Assembly (NCBI GenBank): GCA_028673005.1
Contig: CM054116.1
Location: 133,587,547-133,651,546 of the forward strand
Direction of reading: 5' to 3'
Source of the DNA: Tanypteryx hageni
Lineage: Eukaryota; Arthropoda; Insecta; Odonata; Petaluridae
DNA: 64,000 nt
Shown: in pieces, positions 34,666-44,008 of the stretch
Numbering within the stretch: the stretch's first letter is position 1
Layout: each line of letters begins with the position of its first letter
The notes under the pieces: generated by a model
Databases searched by the model: none
What the model was told of the DNA's origin: nothing
The model's input: only the letters and a program-made list of their open reading frames with translations
Made by a program: the position numbers and the translations under genes

Positions 34666-35302
34666 CACACATGACCATCTCGGATTTTAATCGTATTTGG
34701 CACAAATATAGCTATATTCATGACATGAAAGCGTATTAGTGTCCTAAGTTTAAGCAGTTCTGAGAAATGGTATCCAGAATGAAGGTGTGAATGTCATAAT
34801 TCTCCAGCTGCAAATTTTTCGAACATTTCAAGGTCTCATAATTGAAGTACTAAGTAAGCAAGAGGAACAACATTTCATACACTAGAAGCGTTTAGGCTCC
34901 TGTTTTGAAATACAGCCTCATAATTGGGTCAAGGCTTTTACTTTTTCTGATATATTCCCATGAAATAGGCATTTTTCATTGCTACTCAAAAAATTAAGTT
35001 TTTTGAATGTCCACAGTTTGCAAAAATAAACTAGTACAGGTATCCATGTTTACACAGTAAGTCTCTGTGTAATTTATAATATACACAATGAATAGTGAAG
35101 AATTCATACTCTTTTTCTAAGACTTTATTAAGCTCTAAAGTTAGCCACAGAGTGAAAAGTTGCAAATTTGACTTATTTTCAGTCAAATGTTTAGTAACGT
35201 GTTCAGTGAAATATGAAGCTGAGCTTTTGTAGAAATGTTTACATTTATAAAGGGTAAATGTGGTATGTATGAATTTCAAAATCCTAACTCAATCCCTTAC
35301 TT
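34666..35302 (+). repeat. Left arm of the long inverted repeat
   Basis: About 637 bp, matched in reverse complement by 36506-37148. Landmarks include CAGCTGCAAATTTTTCGAAC, AATTGAAGTACTAAGTAAGC and GGTATCCATGTTTACACAG. An 82-codon minus-strand frame (35031-35279) has no recognisable motif; its counterpart on the other arm is interrupted. Confidence 0.9.
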
Positions 35303-35501
35303 CCAAACAATGAAACAAATGTTGGTACTCCTGTAAGGGCACCTAAGATATCTTAAGGGTTTTCATAATCCGGAATGCAAAGTAATTTATAGAAATAACA
35401 CTTCGGAGAATTGCCATTTATTGTAACCTTTAGCTCACTTTGACATAAGTAATAAAATCTTTTTGTAGCAGTCCTGTTCTAATTTGTATAATCATCCACT
35501 A

Positions 35502-36190
35502 TTACTTTGCAGCGATGGGACTTCCACTGTGCAGATGATGTTCATAAATGGAATTCAAAATGTCCTTCTTGCTGGGCCATGATAGTAGTTGAGATTCTGA
35601 GGGTGACATACAACTCACTTCAAATCATTTTTTCCATCTGATAGCTTTAATACTAGTCCTATATACCATTTTCCATCATACTTAAATACAATATACTGGC
35701 CAGGTTGTAGTTTTAGGAGAGCAGTGTCCATGCCTGTACACATAGAGACAGGAGTACCAAATAGATCAGATGAAACTCTTTCCATTAATACTGAATTATC
35801 TGAAGTAACCAAAAACAATTTTTGTCCTGGGTTTACATTTACTTCCAGTTCTTCTGCCAGAACTGCATCCACAGTGTAAAGAGACTCAGAAAAGCGAACA
35901 AACCATAACAGTAAGTTTGAAATAAGAAAATTTCTTTGTGATGTCTTTTTTTATGTTTGTCAAATGGGTCATCTCAGTACTTTTGAAGACTTGTATAACG
36001 TGCCAGCCAGTTTTTCATGATGGATGCATATTTTATCATCCGATTTGAAAATATCAATGTTTGTTCTCAGTTTCAAAATCTCAATCTCAGAGTCCTCTTT
36101 ATCACCATGTTTCATGAGTCCAGAATTTCTGCAGTATGTTAGCTTACGACACTTATCGTTTAGCTTCAAACCTATACAACACTTTCCCAT
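35502..36190 (-). pseudogene. Broken cargo gene of the long-inverted-repeat element
   Basis: A minus-strand ATG at 36190 in a good context (ACCAAAATGG) opens MGKCCIGLKLNDKCRKLTYC. It runs 73 codons to a stop after ICIHHEKLAG...KSSKVLR. One base out of frame the sequence continues DDPFDKHKKRHHKEIF, so a frameshift lies near 35968. Later (35872-35618) comes NPGQKLFLVTSD and a module GQYIVFKYDGKWYIGLVLKL. A second frameshift lies near 35612-35625, followed by FEVSCMSPSESQLLSWPSKK and a stop at 35502. Cys/His spacing around ICIHH and the DPFxxHKK phrase, plus a YDGKWYxG...WP..D module, resemble hypothetical proteins found with arthropod mobile elements. That resemblance is from memory and no function is claimed. 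Confidence 0.55.
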
Positions 36191-36505
36191 TTTGGTTCAC
36201 CAGATAACTGTGGATTCAGCAACAAAAACTAAACCAAAATGGCTGCTCTCCCTCCTGTACTGTTAACATAATCAGTACTGTTACTGCTACCTGTGGCATG
36301 TTTCATAATGTATAATTACACTAGTAAAACTGGATTTACTGTCGTAATAATTCTTCACTGTTTCATAAAACTAATCCACTAAAGTATACTAGTCTGGTAG
36401 TCTGCATTTTTACTGTGTTATTTTTCACATTTTTATGTGAAAATTAATAGCATTCAAAGAACTGTTACAATGCACTAATATCAAGATTAAGTTTTTAATT
36501 TTTGC

Positions 36506-37148
36506 AAGTAAGGGATTGAGTTAGGATTTTGAAATTCATACATACCACATTTACCCTTTATAAATGTAAACATTTCTACAAAAACTCAGCTTCATATTTC
36601 ACTGAACACGTTACTAAACATTTGACTGAAAATAAGTCAAATTTGCAACTTTTCACTCTGTGGCTAACTTTAGAGCTTAATTAAGTCTTAGAAAAAGAGT
36701 ATGAATTCTTCACTATTCATTGTGTATATTATAAATTACACAGAGACTTACTGTGTAAACATGGATACCTGTACTAGTTTATTTTTGCAAACTGTGGACA
36801 TTCAAAAAACTTAATTTTTTGAGTAGCAATGAAAAATGCCTATTTCATGGGAATATATCAGAAAAAGTAAAAGCCTTGACCCAATTATGAGGCTGTATTT
36901 CAAAACAGGAGCCTAAACGCTTATAGTGTATGAAATGTTGTTCCTCTTGCTTACTTAGTACTTCAATTATGAGACCTTGAAATGTTCGAAAAATTTGCAG
37001 CTGGAGAATTATGACATTCACACCTTCATTCTGGATACCATTTCTCAGAACTGCTTAAACTTAGGACACTAATACTTGAAAAGCTTTCATGTTATGAATA
37101 TAGCAACATTTGTGCCATATATGATTAAATCTGAGATGGTCATGTGTG
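36506..37148 (-). repeat. Right arm of the long inverted repeat
   Basis: Reverse complement of 34666-35302 with scattered differences. For example, there is an added CTTTTCA-type stretch near 37079-37086 and ATATGATTAAATC where the left arm has CGTATTTGG and TTAATC words. It ends at GTGTG (37148), after which the two sides are unrelated. Confidence 0.9.
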
Positions 37149-38901
37149 AGGCATTTGTTCATTTGGTATGGAATGACCATGTATCTCGCTCGGTATAACT
37201 AAGCCTTTCTTCCGTCTCCAAGTCTCTCAAAGGGAGGGAGCTCCCGGCCAATAGGAGGGGCTAAATCGCCTCGGCATGGCCTTTTTAAGTGTCTCCGCGC
37301 TTACTGCAACTGTACATCTACATCTCGTTTCTTTTGCATTTTCTTAATTTTATTTATTCGTTAGAGAAGATTTTATTTACTTGAGTATTTTTTTCTTGTT
37401 TACTATAGATTTCTAAAAGATCATATTAACAAGTTAGTTAACTTTCAATTTTTAATCGATTTTTGCTAGAGCGAGAGAGAGCGTGAGAGACTTTTGGACG
37501 AGAAGATTTATGGTGCAAGTGATGTCTCGGTATCCAAGTCCGCGAGTTGATTTTTAACTTCTATGTGTACTTCGAAGAGGATTAACAAAGTAACGGTTTA
37601 GGCTTTTAATGCTCCCTGAGTAATATTTTAGTGAATGTAATATTCAAAGAAAACCTGGAATTTTATTAATGTTAATACCTCAAAAACATTTCGTATTTTA
37701 TAAACGTTTTTAACAGTCAACTATAATATTTTCTAAAGTAAAGGCCATTATTTCATTAACTCGCGTGTTGCTTAAACGCGCTACCACGTATTTGGAATTG
37801 AGAGAGATGGCGTGAGATGTTTACCTCAGTCTTTTGGAAGATATTTTTGTGACCCATGTTCATTCGAGAAAAAACTCAGGTCCCAAGTGATGGAACAGCA
37901 CAGCATTCCCGTTGGTCGTTTTCTCTGCAAGTGCGTGGAGCACTTGCAGGCATTTGTTTTGTCGACCCATCTGAGAGGAATTTCTTAAGGCGAGAAGTGG
38001 TGATCAGATAAGTGTGTAAATTGGTCGAAAACATCTGAAAATAGAGTAGGAATTGAAAACAGTATTTTCAGTATTATTTATGCATTCCTCATACCATCCT
38101 ACTGCTCTATTGAAACCTCACGGATCTCATGCCCTCCAAGGAATGTCTTCTGTACGAAACCGTCTCCCTCCCTCCTCGAACCTTTTTTAGAATCGGTAAA
38201 ATGGATTTGATATCCTCGGTATTTTCACTGCCCTAAAACTCCTTCACCCAACCAGGATGATTGCAGAGAAATGTTGGCCAATATGAAAATCGCTCCGGCC
38301 ACGGTTCTTGCATGGAAAACTTCCACGCCATTCTATAAGGGCCAAAACTCTCCCTTATCTCCATATAAGTCATCTATACCGCCTGTCAATAAAAGCATAC
38401 AGCGTTATGACCGAGGCCTACAGCCGTAGGTGCAGTGTAATTGTCGCTGAATGGCGCAGAGCAGCGTTTTATAGGAAAATTCATAGATCCCAACTCAAAG
38501 AAGATATTGAGATGAAATATTCACTAAAAGTATTTTAACTACGTAGAAACATTTCGCACTTAGCTTGGATTGGATTAATATCATTAATAGCACAATATAG
38601 TACGAGATTTTGCCGCAGAGTCTGGGCCAAAGGACCGATAATATATATTTAAACGGCTAATCGGGCTGGAAGGGGGAAGGAAGGTCAGAGGTTAGGGAGT
38701 TGGTGATTAGCAGTCACCATTGATTGCAGGGCAGCAAAAATAACCCGATCCAGCCTGAAATATTTCAACAAAACTTACAATTAGAATCAATAAAGAGCAA
38801 TAGTTCAAATCTCGATTTCGAATATGACTTTTCATTTGTAATGTTTATGCATACCTTAAATAGTTAAGTAAAAGAGAGCGAGCTACACTGGCAAATATAT
38901 A
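37149..38901. other. Unassigned; promoter-like block at 37190-37330
   Basis: Directly after the long inverted repeat is a GC-richer block with GGGAGGGAGCTCCCGGCCAA, an inverted CCAAT word (GGCCAATAGG), a GC-box-like GAGGGGCT and CCTTTTTAAG upstream of a pyrimidine-rich start-like region. This could be a promoter, but no downstream coding exon is evident. The rest holds only short unremarkable frames (for example 38308-38538). Confidence 0.3.
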
Positions 38902-38970
38902 AAATGTAAGCGAAGGAAATTCTCCAAAGCCAGTCAAACTGGCTTTGGAGAATTTCCTTCGCTTACATTT
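38902..38970. repeat. Perfect palindrome with 33 bp arms
   Basis: Arms 38902-38934 and 38938-38970 are exact reverse complements with only CAA between them. The outer word is AAATGTAAGCGAAGG and the inner word AAAGCCAGT. A 12-base direct repeat CATACCTTAAAT lies at 38850-38861 and again immediately after the palindrome at 38971-38982, bracketing about 110 bp. Zero mismatches imply recent origin or active homogenisation. Confidence 0.9.
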
Positions 38971-39032
38971 CATACCTTAAATGACTAGCGTGTATCAACT
39001 TTAATAACTTCTAAACATTATATATGATTTTT

Positions 39033-40060
39033 AGTGCTTTTCGTCATTGCTGAAAAGCACTATTATCTTCGTGATGTCCGTCCGTCCGTACGCATATATC
39101 AGGGAAGAATTGACTTAACTGATTTCAACCAAATTTTGTACGTATAATACTCACATAAATTAATGACCAAAATGAAATATTTGGACCGGATCGACTCAGC
39201 AAGGATGCCACAATTTTAAAGTTAACTTTTCGGTAATTGTGAATTTGGAAGGAATCGACACAACCGATTTCAACGATATTTCGTTTTGACGAGGTGTGCA
39301 ACATGAAAAACAAAATCAATATCTTTAGTGCAGATATGGAAATCAAGGCTGCCACAATAAAAGTAATAAAAAAGTTCTTTTTACACGTGTTTGTATGGAA
39401 TTGTCAGAATCAATTTTAACGAAATTTAATATTTATAATGTACACATATATCCTAAACCATAATAGCATATTTGGACAGGGTCAGCCAAACAGTGGTGCC
39501 ACAATTACAAATTAAACTATTTCAGTAATAATGGATTTGGAGGGAATTGGCTGGACGGATTTCAAATAAATTTTGTATATAAGAATTGCGCAACATATAA
39601 TAATGAAATCAAGATGTTTAAAGCGGAGCTAAAGAGCAGAGCTACCACAATAAAAAGTAAAATATTTCTTTTACACGTATTTCTAGAGAGCTAACCGTAT
39701 GAATTTTAACGAAATGTGTTGTGTATAATCTTCATATAATTAAATAACCAAAATATCACATTTAAACCTAGTCAACTAAACAGAGTTACCACAATATCAA
39801 GGTTAGATTTTTTCTGTGACCATGAATTTAGAAGATGTTGGCTGAACGAATTTAAAAGAAATTTCGTTTTTAGGGCGAGTATAGAATGGGAAAACGAAAT
39901 GAATATGTTTAGAATGGGTTTAAAATGCAGGGCTACCACAATATGAGAAAAAATAATTTTCTGATTTCAAAGAAAATACATAGTATACGATTATACTACG
40001 GCGAATTTGACGAAAAGCGCTTCTGCGCCACGGGAAACATATGTGCACACCCCTACTTTT
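39033..40060 (+). mobile_element. Helentron-like repeat, copy C (cleanest copy)
   Basis: Starts AGTGCTTTTCGTCATTGCTG after TTTT and ends CACACCCCTACTTTTT. The 5-prime motif is answered by TTTGACGAAAAGCGCTT near 40008-40024, followed by a weak hairpin and the terminal CCCCTACTT. Six internal units begin near 39104, 39247, 39397, 39539, 39684 and 39831, a period of about 145 bp. Each has GGCTGAACGATTTCAACGAA-like and GGGCTGCCACAAT-like phrases. DINE-1/HINE elements are known for subterminal inverted repeats, a 3-prime hairpin, central tandem repeats and insertion at TT. All four features are suggested here. Confidence 0.75.
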
Positions 40061-40816
40061 TAAAGTTTGCCGTTTGTTTATAAATGAGTGTTATCCATCT
40101 AATATTTTACATCAATATCTTCAGGTTATATATCAAAGGATTTTGAAACATTCGAGGATCTTGTCCATGTTCATGGAAATTTCTAAACTTACTATTGGAA
40201 TTCTTCCCGCAACATTTACAACGCTTTGGTGCATTTGTCCGCTGGAAATTTTATAGTTACTAGGGACACCGCCCCTGATCACTCGGCGGCCCAACCCCGG
40301 CTAGTGCTCGCTTACCCTGGTGAATGGCCCTGCTCTGGCCTCGCGCAAGAATACTTCGCATACGTACATACTGTAACGGAACGGGAACCTCCCGATTACA
40401 TAACCACGCGCAAGGAGAGTTGTGGGTTAGTCCGTGTGTTCGCCAGCAAGTACGCGTCGCGACGCGCGAGTCAGCTGATAAAAGGAGAAAGTTCAAGGTT
40501 AAACCGAGAAAAAGAGCTAGAGAAGATAAGCCGAAGGAGAGCGAGGGATGAGAGCGAAGAGGTAGTCTGGCGAACGTGACCGAGAGAGAAGGGAGTTCGG
40601 AGCAAAAAAGCGCAAGGAGATTGAAGGAATCTTGTCCGAAGAAAGGGAGAAGAAATCTGTTGCAAAATACCATAGATAGGGGGTGAAAAAAAGATTTCCG
40701 CCACTGCCAGTGAGTGACACCGGTAAAACAACTAATTCAGTGATAAGTACGATTATTAATGTTAGCAATACGCGGGACTTAGGCAAGAATGAACTGAAAG
40801 CCATTAAACCCACAGT
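40061..40816. other. Unassigned; GC-rich then purine-rich block at 40260-40680
   Basis: From 40260 the sequence is GC-balanced with CpGs (for example GTACGCGTCGCGACGCGCGA near 40450), then AG-rich to 40680, including a TATA-like CTGATAAAAGGAG (near 40475). A plus frame of 117 codons (40226-40579) and a minus frame of 137 codons (40260-40673) overlap, so strand is unclear. This could be a 5-prime untranslated or LTR-like region ahead of the 80 bp tandem array, but nothing proves it. Confidence 0.35.
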
Positions 40817-41070
40817 GATTAGTGTTTTACGTGATTTCAATTCTTTGGGCTTGAATAATGCCATATGAGTTTCCTTTGTTTAATATAATTATTCATGATT
40901 AGTGTTTTACGGGATTTCAATTCTTTGTGCTTGAATAATGCCATATGAATTTCCTTTGTTTAATATAATTATTCATGATTAGTGATTTATGTGATTTCCA
41001 TCCTATGTGCTTGAATAATGCCATATGAATTTTCTTGGCTGGATATAATCATTCATGATTAGTGTTTCAC
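40817..41070 (+). repeat. 80 bp tandem repeat, about 3.2 copies
   Basis: GATTAGTG begins at 40817, 40897, 40977 and 41057, exactly 80 bp apart each time. The unit runs through TTTTACGTGATTTCAATTCT, GGGCTTGAATAATGCCATAT and CCTTTGTTTAATATAATTAT. Units 1 and 2 are nearly identical and unit 3 more diverged; the fourth is cut after about 14 bp. A short plus frame (40683-40868) ends in unit 1 with a peptide VLRDFNSLGLNNAI and a stop, so at least the first unit could overlap coding sequence, but this is not established. Confidence 0.92.
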
Positions 41071-41119
41071 ATACTTACGAACATACCTACGATAGAGAAT
41101 TAATATAATGGATATCTCT

Positions 41120-41299
41120 GTCGCTAGGAAAAAAGATAGCAACAAGAAAAGTGTGCTGATTTTTAGCCTACTTCCCAGAATGGAAATAGGCTTACAGTTT
41201 CTTTGTTGCGTCTGTCTGTCCTCACCTATTAACTTTTGAACCAATAGACCAATTTTCATGACATTTGGCGAAAATCTCTTGCTACTGGGGGCGAGCTCT
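41120..41299 (+). repeat. Dispersed repeat with GTCTGTCTGTC motif, copy 1
   Basis: Contains TTGCGTCTGTCTGTCCTCAC, then ACTTTTGAACCAATAGACCA and TTTTCATGACATTTGG. A related copy at about 55855-55960 has GTCTGTCCCCCACTAACAAC, TTTTGCATCAGTGGACCGAT and TTTTCATGAAACATGG. The family is not named; similar phrases are common near insect DNA elements. Confidence 0.45.
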
Positions 41300-42656
41300 C
41301 TAGGATAGTTTTAAATTAAAACAATTATGTTGGAAAGAAGGAATCATAAGTTCCGTTTGGATCATCTTCTTTCTTTTAATGTTCATCTTTCGCCCAACAT
41401 ATTTCACATCAGAAAACATTTCGGACATTAACTTTCCTTTTCTCTGAAACTTGAGGTTCAAATCGTTCAAATGGCCAATTAGGTCGCAATTGAACACCAA
41501 ATCCCATGTCCATTCAGGTTTGGACAATTTCCTAATTTTTCTTCTTTTTTCAGTGAAAATTTTAAAGATTTCCTTACGCAGAGCAAGAAACCATTTGAAA
41601 TAGTTTTCCCCTACTGAGCCATCTTACACCTGTGTGGTACTGGACATTCCCATATTCAGCAACAATTGATGAAAGAAAATCTTATAACTGACGATTCCAT
41701 GATTCCTTATGAAGTTGACTCATTTCACAACAACATTCGTAACACTTTCCTGCCAAATAATCTTGCTGCATAAAGCTTTCTGGTGGATAATGCAGTTAGG
41801 ACCGTTGCGTGAGTTCAATATGCTACACATTTCGGTACATTTCTATGGGCGGCTTCATAGCACTGTCGCCGCCAATCTGTACCTATGTGTCGTGAGCTTG
41901 GTCTGCATTTTATCTTTATGCTTCATGCGGTAATCTTCCATGCAACTGCCCTGAATGCAGTGAAACTGCATGGAAAGCTCAGCATCAAATATAGTCATTT
42001 CTTGCTTGATTCTCGTTACGGTATTAGTTATACTTTTTGCCTTGCTTCGTGCTCCACCATTTGCTACATTTCAGAGTCTTTCAATTAAGTTTGCGTCCAT
42101 TCACTGTGTCATGTACTTTTAGAAATGTCTTAGCATTAGTAGTACCCTTCAAACTTTGAAGGGCATCTACTTCTTCTGAAGTTTCAAATTTTTCGTCAAT
42201 GCCATTATCTATTTACAAGGATAAGTGCAAAAGATTTTTGGCTTTGTCTTTCGTGATGAAATATAATTGTTCGCATATATCTTCCATACGTCTCGTGATT
42301 ATGTTGACAGATAAACTTATCACTCTAGCAAGAGATACCTTGTCGTGGTACATCCCTTTATTTTTATCATGCACATTTTTTTACAAATTCCCAATCAGTG
42401 AGAGGTCTCTCTCAGCAATAAATTTAGTTTGTACGCCACACAAATCAGTAGCTAAATGTTTTTTGGAGGTATTTTGTTGGAATGAAATGGAGTTTGTTAG
42501 TCACTTTATCCTGTTAATTATCCCTTTTCCTTCCAGGTCGGCATAATACTTATGACGCGATTCATAATGACCCTTAATGTTATATTCCTTCATTGTTGAC
42601 AAATTTCCCTTACGCATGAGGCAGAAACGAAATAAAAATATTTTCTTGTCCATCTG
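41300..42656 (-). pseudogene. Decayed hAT transposase with BED finger (GTF2IRD2/ZBED-like)
   Basis: On the minus strand an ATG at 42656 opens MDKKIFLFRFCLMRKGNLST, then MKEYNIKGHYESRHKYY and ADLEGKG. This is a BED-type finger whose second cysteine is lost (CLMR for CxxC) and whose HxxxxH is kept. Further on come TSEEVDALQSLKGTTNAK, then near 41598-41655 EYGNVQYHTGVRWLSRGK, a hallmark of this hAT branch, and finally WDLVFNCDLIGHLNDLNLKF (about 41445-41510). Many stops and shifts lie between these blocks. The family protein is about 600 residues; the region after the last block, which carries the C-terminal dimerisation domain, is missing. Terminal repeats were not located. Confidence 0.78.
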
Positions 42657-43602
42657 TTGTTAAAGACAAGACCTTGTTCTTCAATTCTTCCTTTATTCGA
42701 GGACTTTACAGGAACATGGGTTACCTTTCTGCAGAAAAATTAATTCATTATATCTTTGTAAATATGATGTTCATAATTGATAAATATTTATGTATGCATT
42801 TTACATGCCTTATGTAAGGATGTTTTTAACACAGCAAAAAATTAACAATATTTACGATAAATGCTAAGCTCCCAAAAGCAAAGGACTTGTGAGCGAACAG
42901 CAAATTATTGAGATGTGTAATAGCGTCACATTCCGGCGTATGTATCTTGTTATAGGAAAGGCACATTAATATTGAGCAAGAAGAAGTAGGTTACATTTTT
43001 CTAAACAAGTTATAGACAGGTTATCGGTTTTCATCTCACCCTGGCGGCGAAAAATTAATTATATGATAACCGCATCGCATTTTACTTGTAAATTAATTAA
43101 ATACCGGCACTCAAAATTCCTTTGTGGCAAAACATTGAAATCTTTAAGTTACACATAATTTTGGAGAAATTTCTCTCAACTAATTTATAAAAGTGATTCG
43201 AAATACAATTTTATATAAAGGATCATATTTTTTTAATGTACGTAATTCAAAAGTACAGTTTGGCAACAATGTATCTTTCCCTCAGCGGAGGAGCATGGGT
43301 CTTCTTATAGCGCCTGCCATATAGTCAAACCTTATGTTTCTATGGACCCCGTTAAATACACTAATTGCCAGTCAATTAGTATCAAGTTAATGCATTGACC
43401 ACATTCGCTACAAAAGCGACAGCATAAAGTATAATTTGGACAGAATTATCAGTTGTTCCCATTACAGTTATTCTAATCATTATAATTGCTAGTAGCTACG
43501 CTTGTGTATGTTTTAAAAAAATATATAAGTATATGTTTACGTTTTTAACATATAGTTGGTTTATATATGGGAATGAGCTTCACGGCACACACACAACGAT
43601 AT
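42657..43602. other. Unassigned AT-rich sequence
   Basis: No gene or bounded repeat recognised. It may include the remaining 5-prime end of the hAT element, whose terminus I could not find. Confidence 0.3.
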
Positions 43603-43736
43603 AAGGTAACGAATCTCCAAATGCCGTAATAAAATTTTAAAGTTGAGATCCTCCACTCTTTTTCCTCCATTCCCTTTTATTAGTGGAGTATCTCAAATTT
43701 ATAATTTTAGTACGGCATTTGGAGATTCGTTACCTT
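43603..43736. mobile_element. Fold-back MITE, 134 bp
   Basis: The outer arms are a perfect 26 bp inverted repeat (outer word AAGGTAACGAATCTCC, inner word AAATGCCGTA). The inner arms continue to pair with a few mismatches (GAGATCCTCCACT against AGTGGAGTATCTC), so almost the whole element folds into one hairpin with a pyrimidine-rich loop. AT-rich words ATA and TTTTAT flank it. It encodes nothing. The superfamily is not determined because the target duplication is not clear. Confidence 0.8.
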
Positions 43737-43837
43737 TTATCAATACAGTTGGTTGTTCACATTGTTAAGTACATTGTTATTTTAGTTTATTGAAAATATT
43801 TCTTAAATCAAGGCATCATGATTAACAACATTTTTGG

Positions 43838-43945
43838 TTATGTTATTGGATTATCAGGTAAAGCAAACATGATATTTGCATGGTTATTGACTTTAGAAGC
43901 AGCCACATAAAGTTGCCCATGTGTAACTACAAGTTCCTTCAGGTA
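43838..43945 (-). pseudogene. Helitron/PIF1-type helicase C-terminal remnant
   Basis: A short minus-strand frame reads YLKELVVTHGQLYVAASKVN, then NHANIMFALPD and a stop at 43838. It matches the motif VI end of PIF1-like helicases in Helitrons, whose usual form is VFTHGQLYVALSRV followed by A-N and a beta strand. Here L is replaced by A and the arginine by K in the SRV triad, so activity is unlikely even if longer. Only about 35 codons remain. Upstream at 43950-43992 a short duplicated phrase (CCCACTTAATATA) breaks the frame. Confidence 0.65.
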
Positions 43946-44008
43946 GGCCCACACTTAATATAGGGAATATCCCCACTTAATATATAGTTCTCGTTTTCCA
44001 AACATTCC

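Larger units (their letters stand above)
34666..37148. mobile_element. 2.5 kb element with about 640 bp inverted repeats
   Basis: The left arm (34666-35302) and right arm (36506-37148) are near-identical reverse complements. The left starts CACACATGACCATCTC and the right ends GAGATGGTCATGTGTG. The inner ends are CTCAATCCCTTACTT and AAGTAAGGGATTGAG. Differences are scattered substitutions and a few small indels; similarity stops abruptly outside. A 1.2 kb spacer holds a broken minus-strand gene. Long inverted repeats with a gene between them are typical of some DNA transposons. I found no target-site duplication and no transposase, so an inverted segmental duplication is an alternative. Confidence 0.8.

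Noticed and set aside
34666..37148. Retroviral or LTR element with a gene between repeats
   Set aside because: The terminal repeats are inverted, not direct, and no gag, pol or primer-binding site is seen.
40226..40673. Protein-coding gene in the GC-balanced block
   Set aside because: Frames of 117 codons (plus) and 137 codons (minus) overlap and neither shows a motif, so strand and coding status cannot be decided.
40817..41070. CRISPR-like array (regular spacing)
   Set aside because: The whole 80 bp unit repeats with no unique spacers and the context is an arthropod genome; it is a plain tandem repeat.
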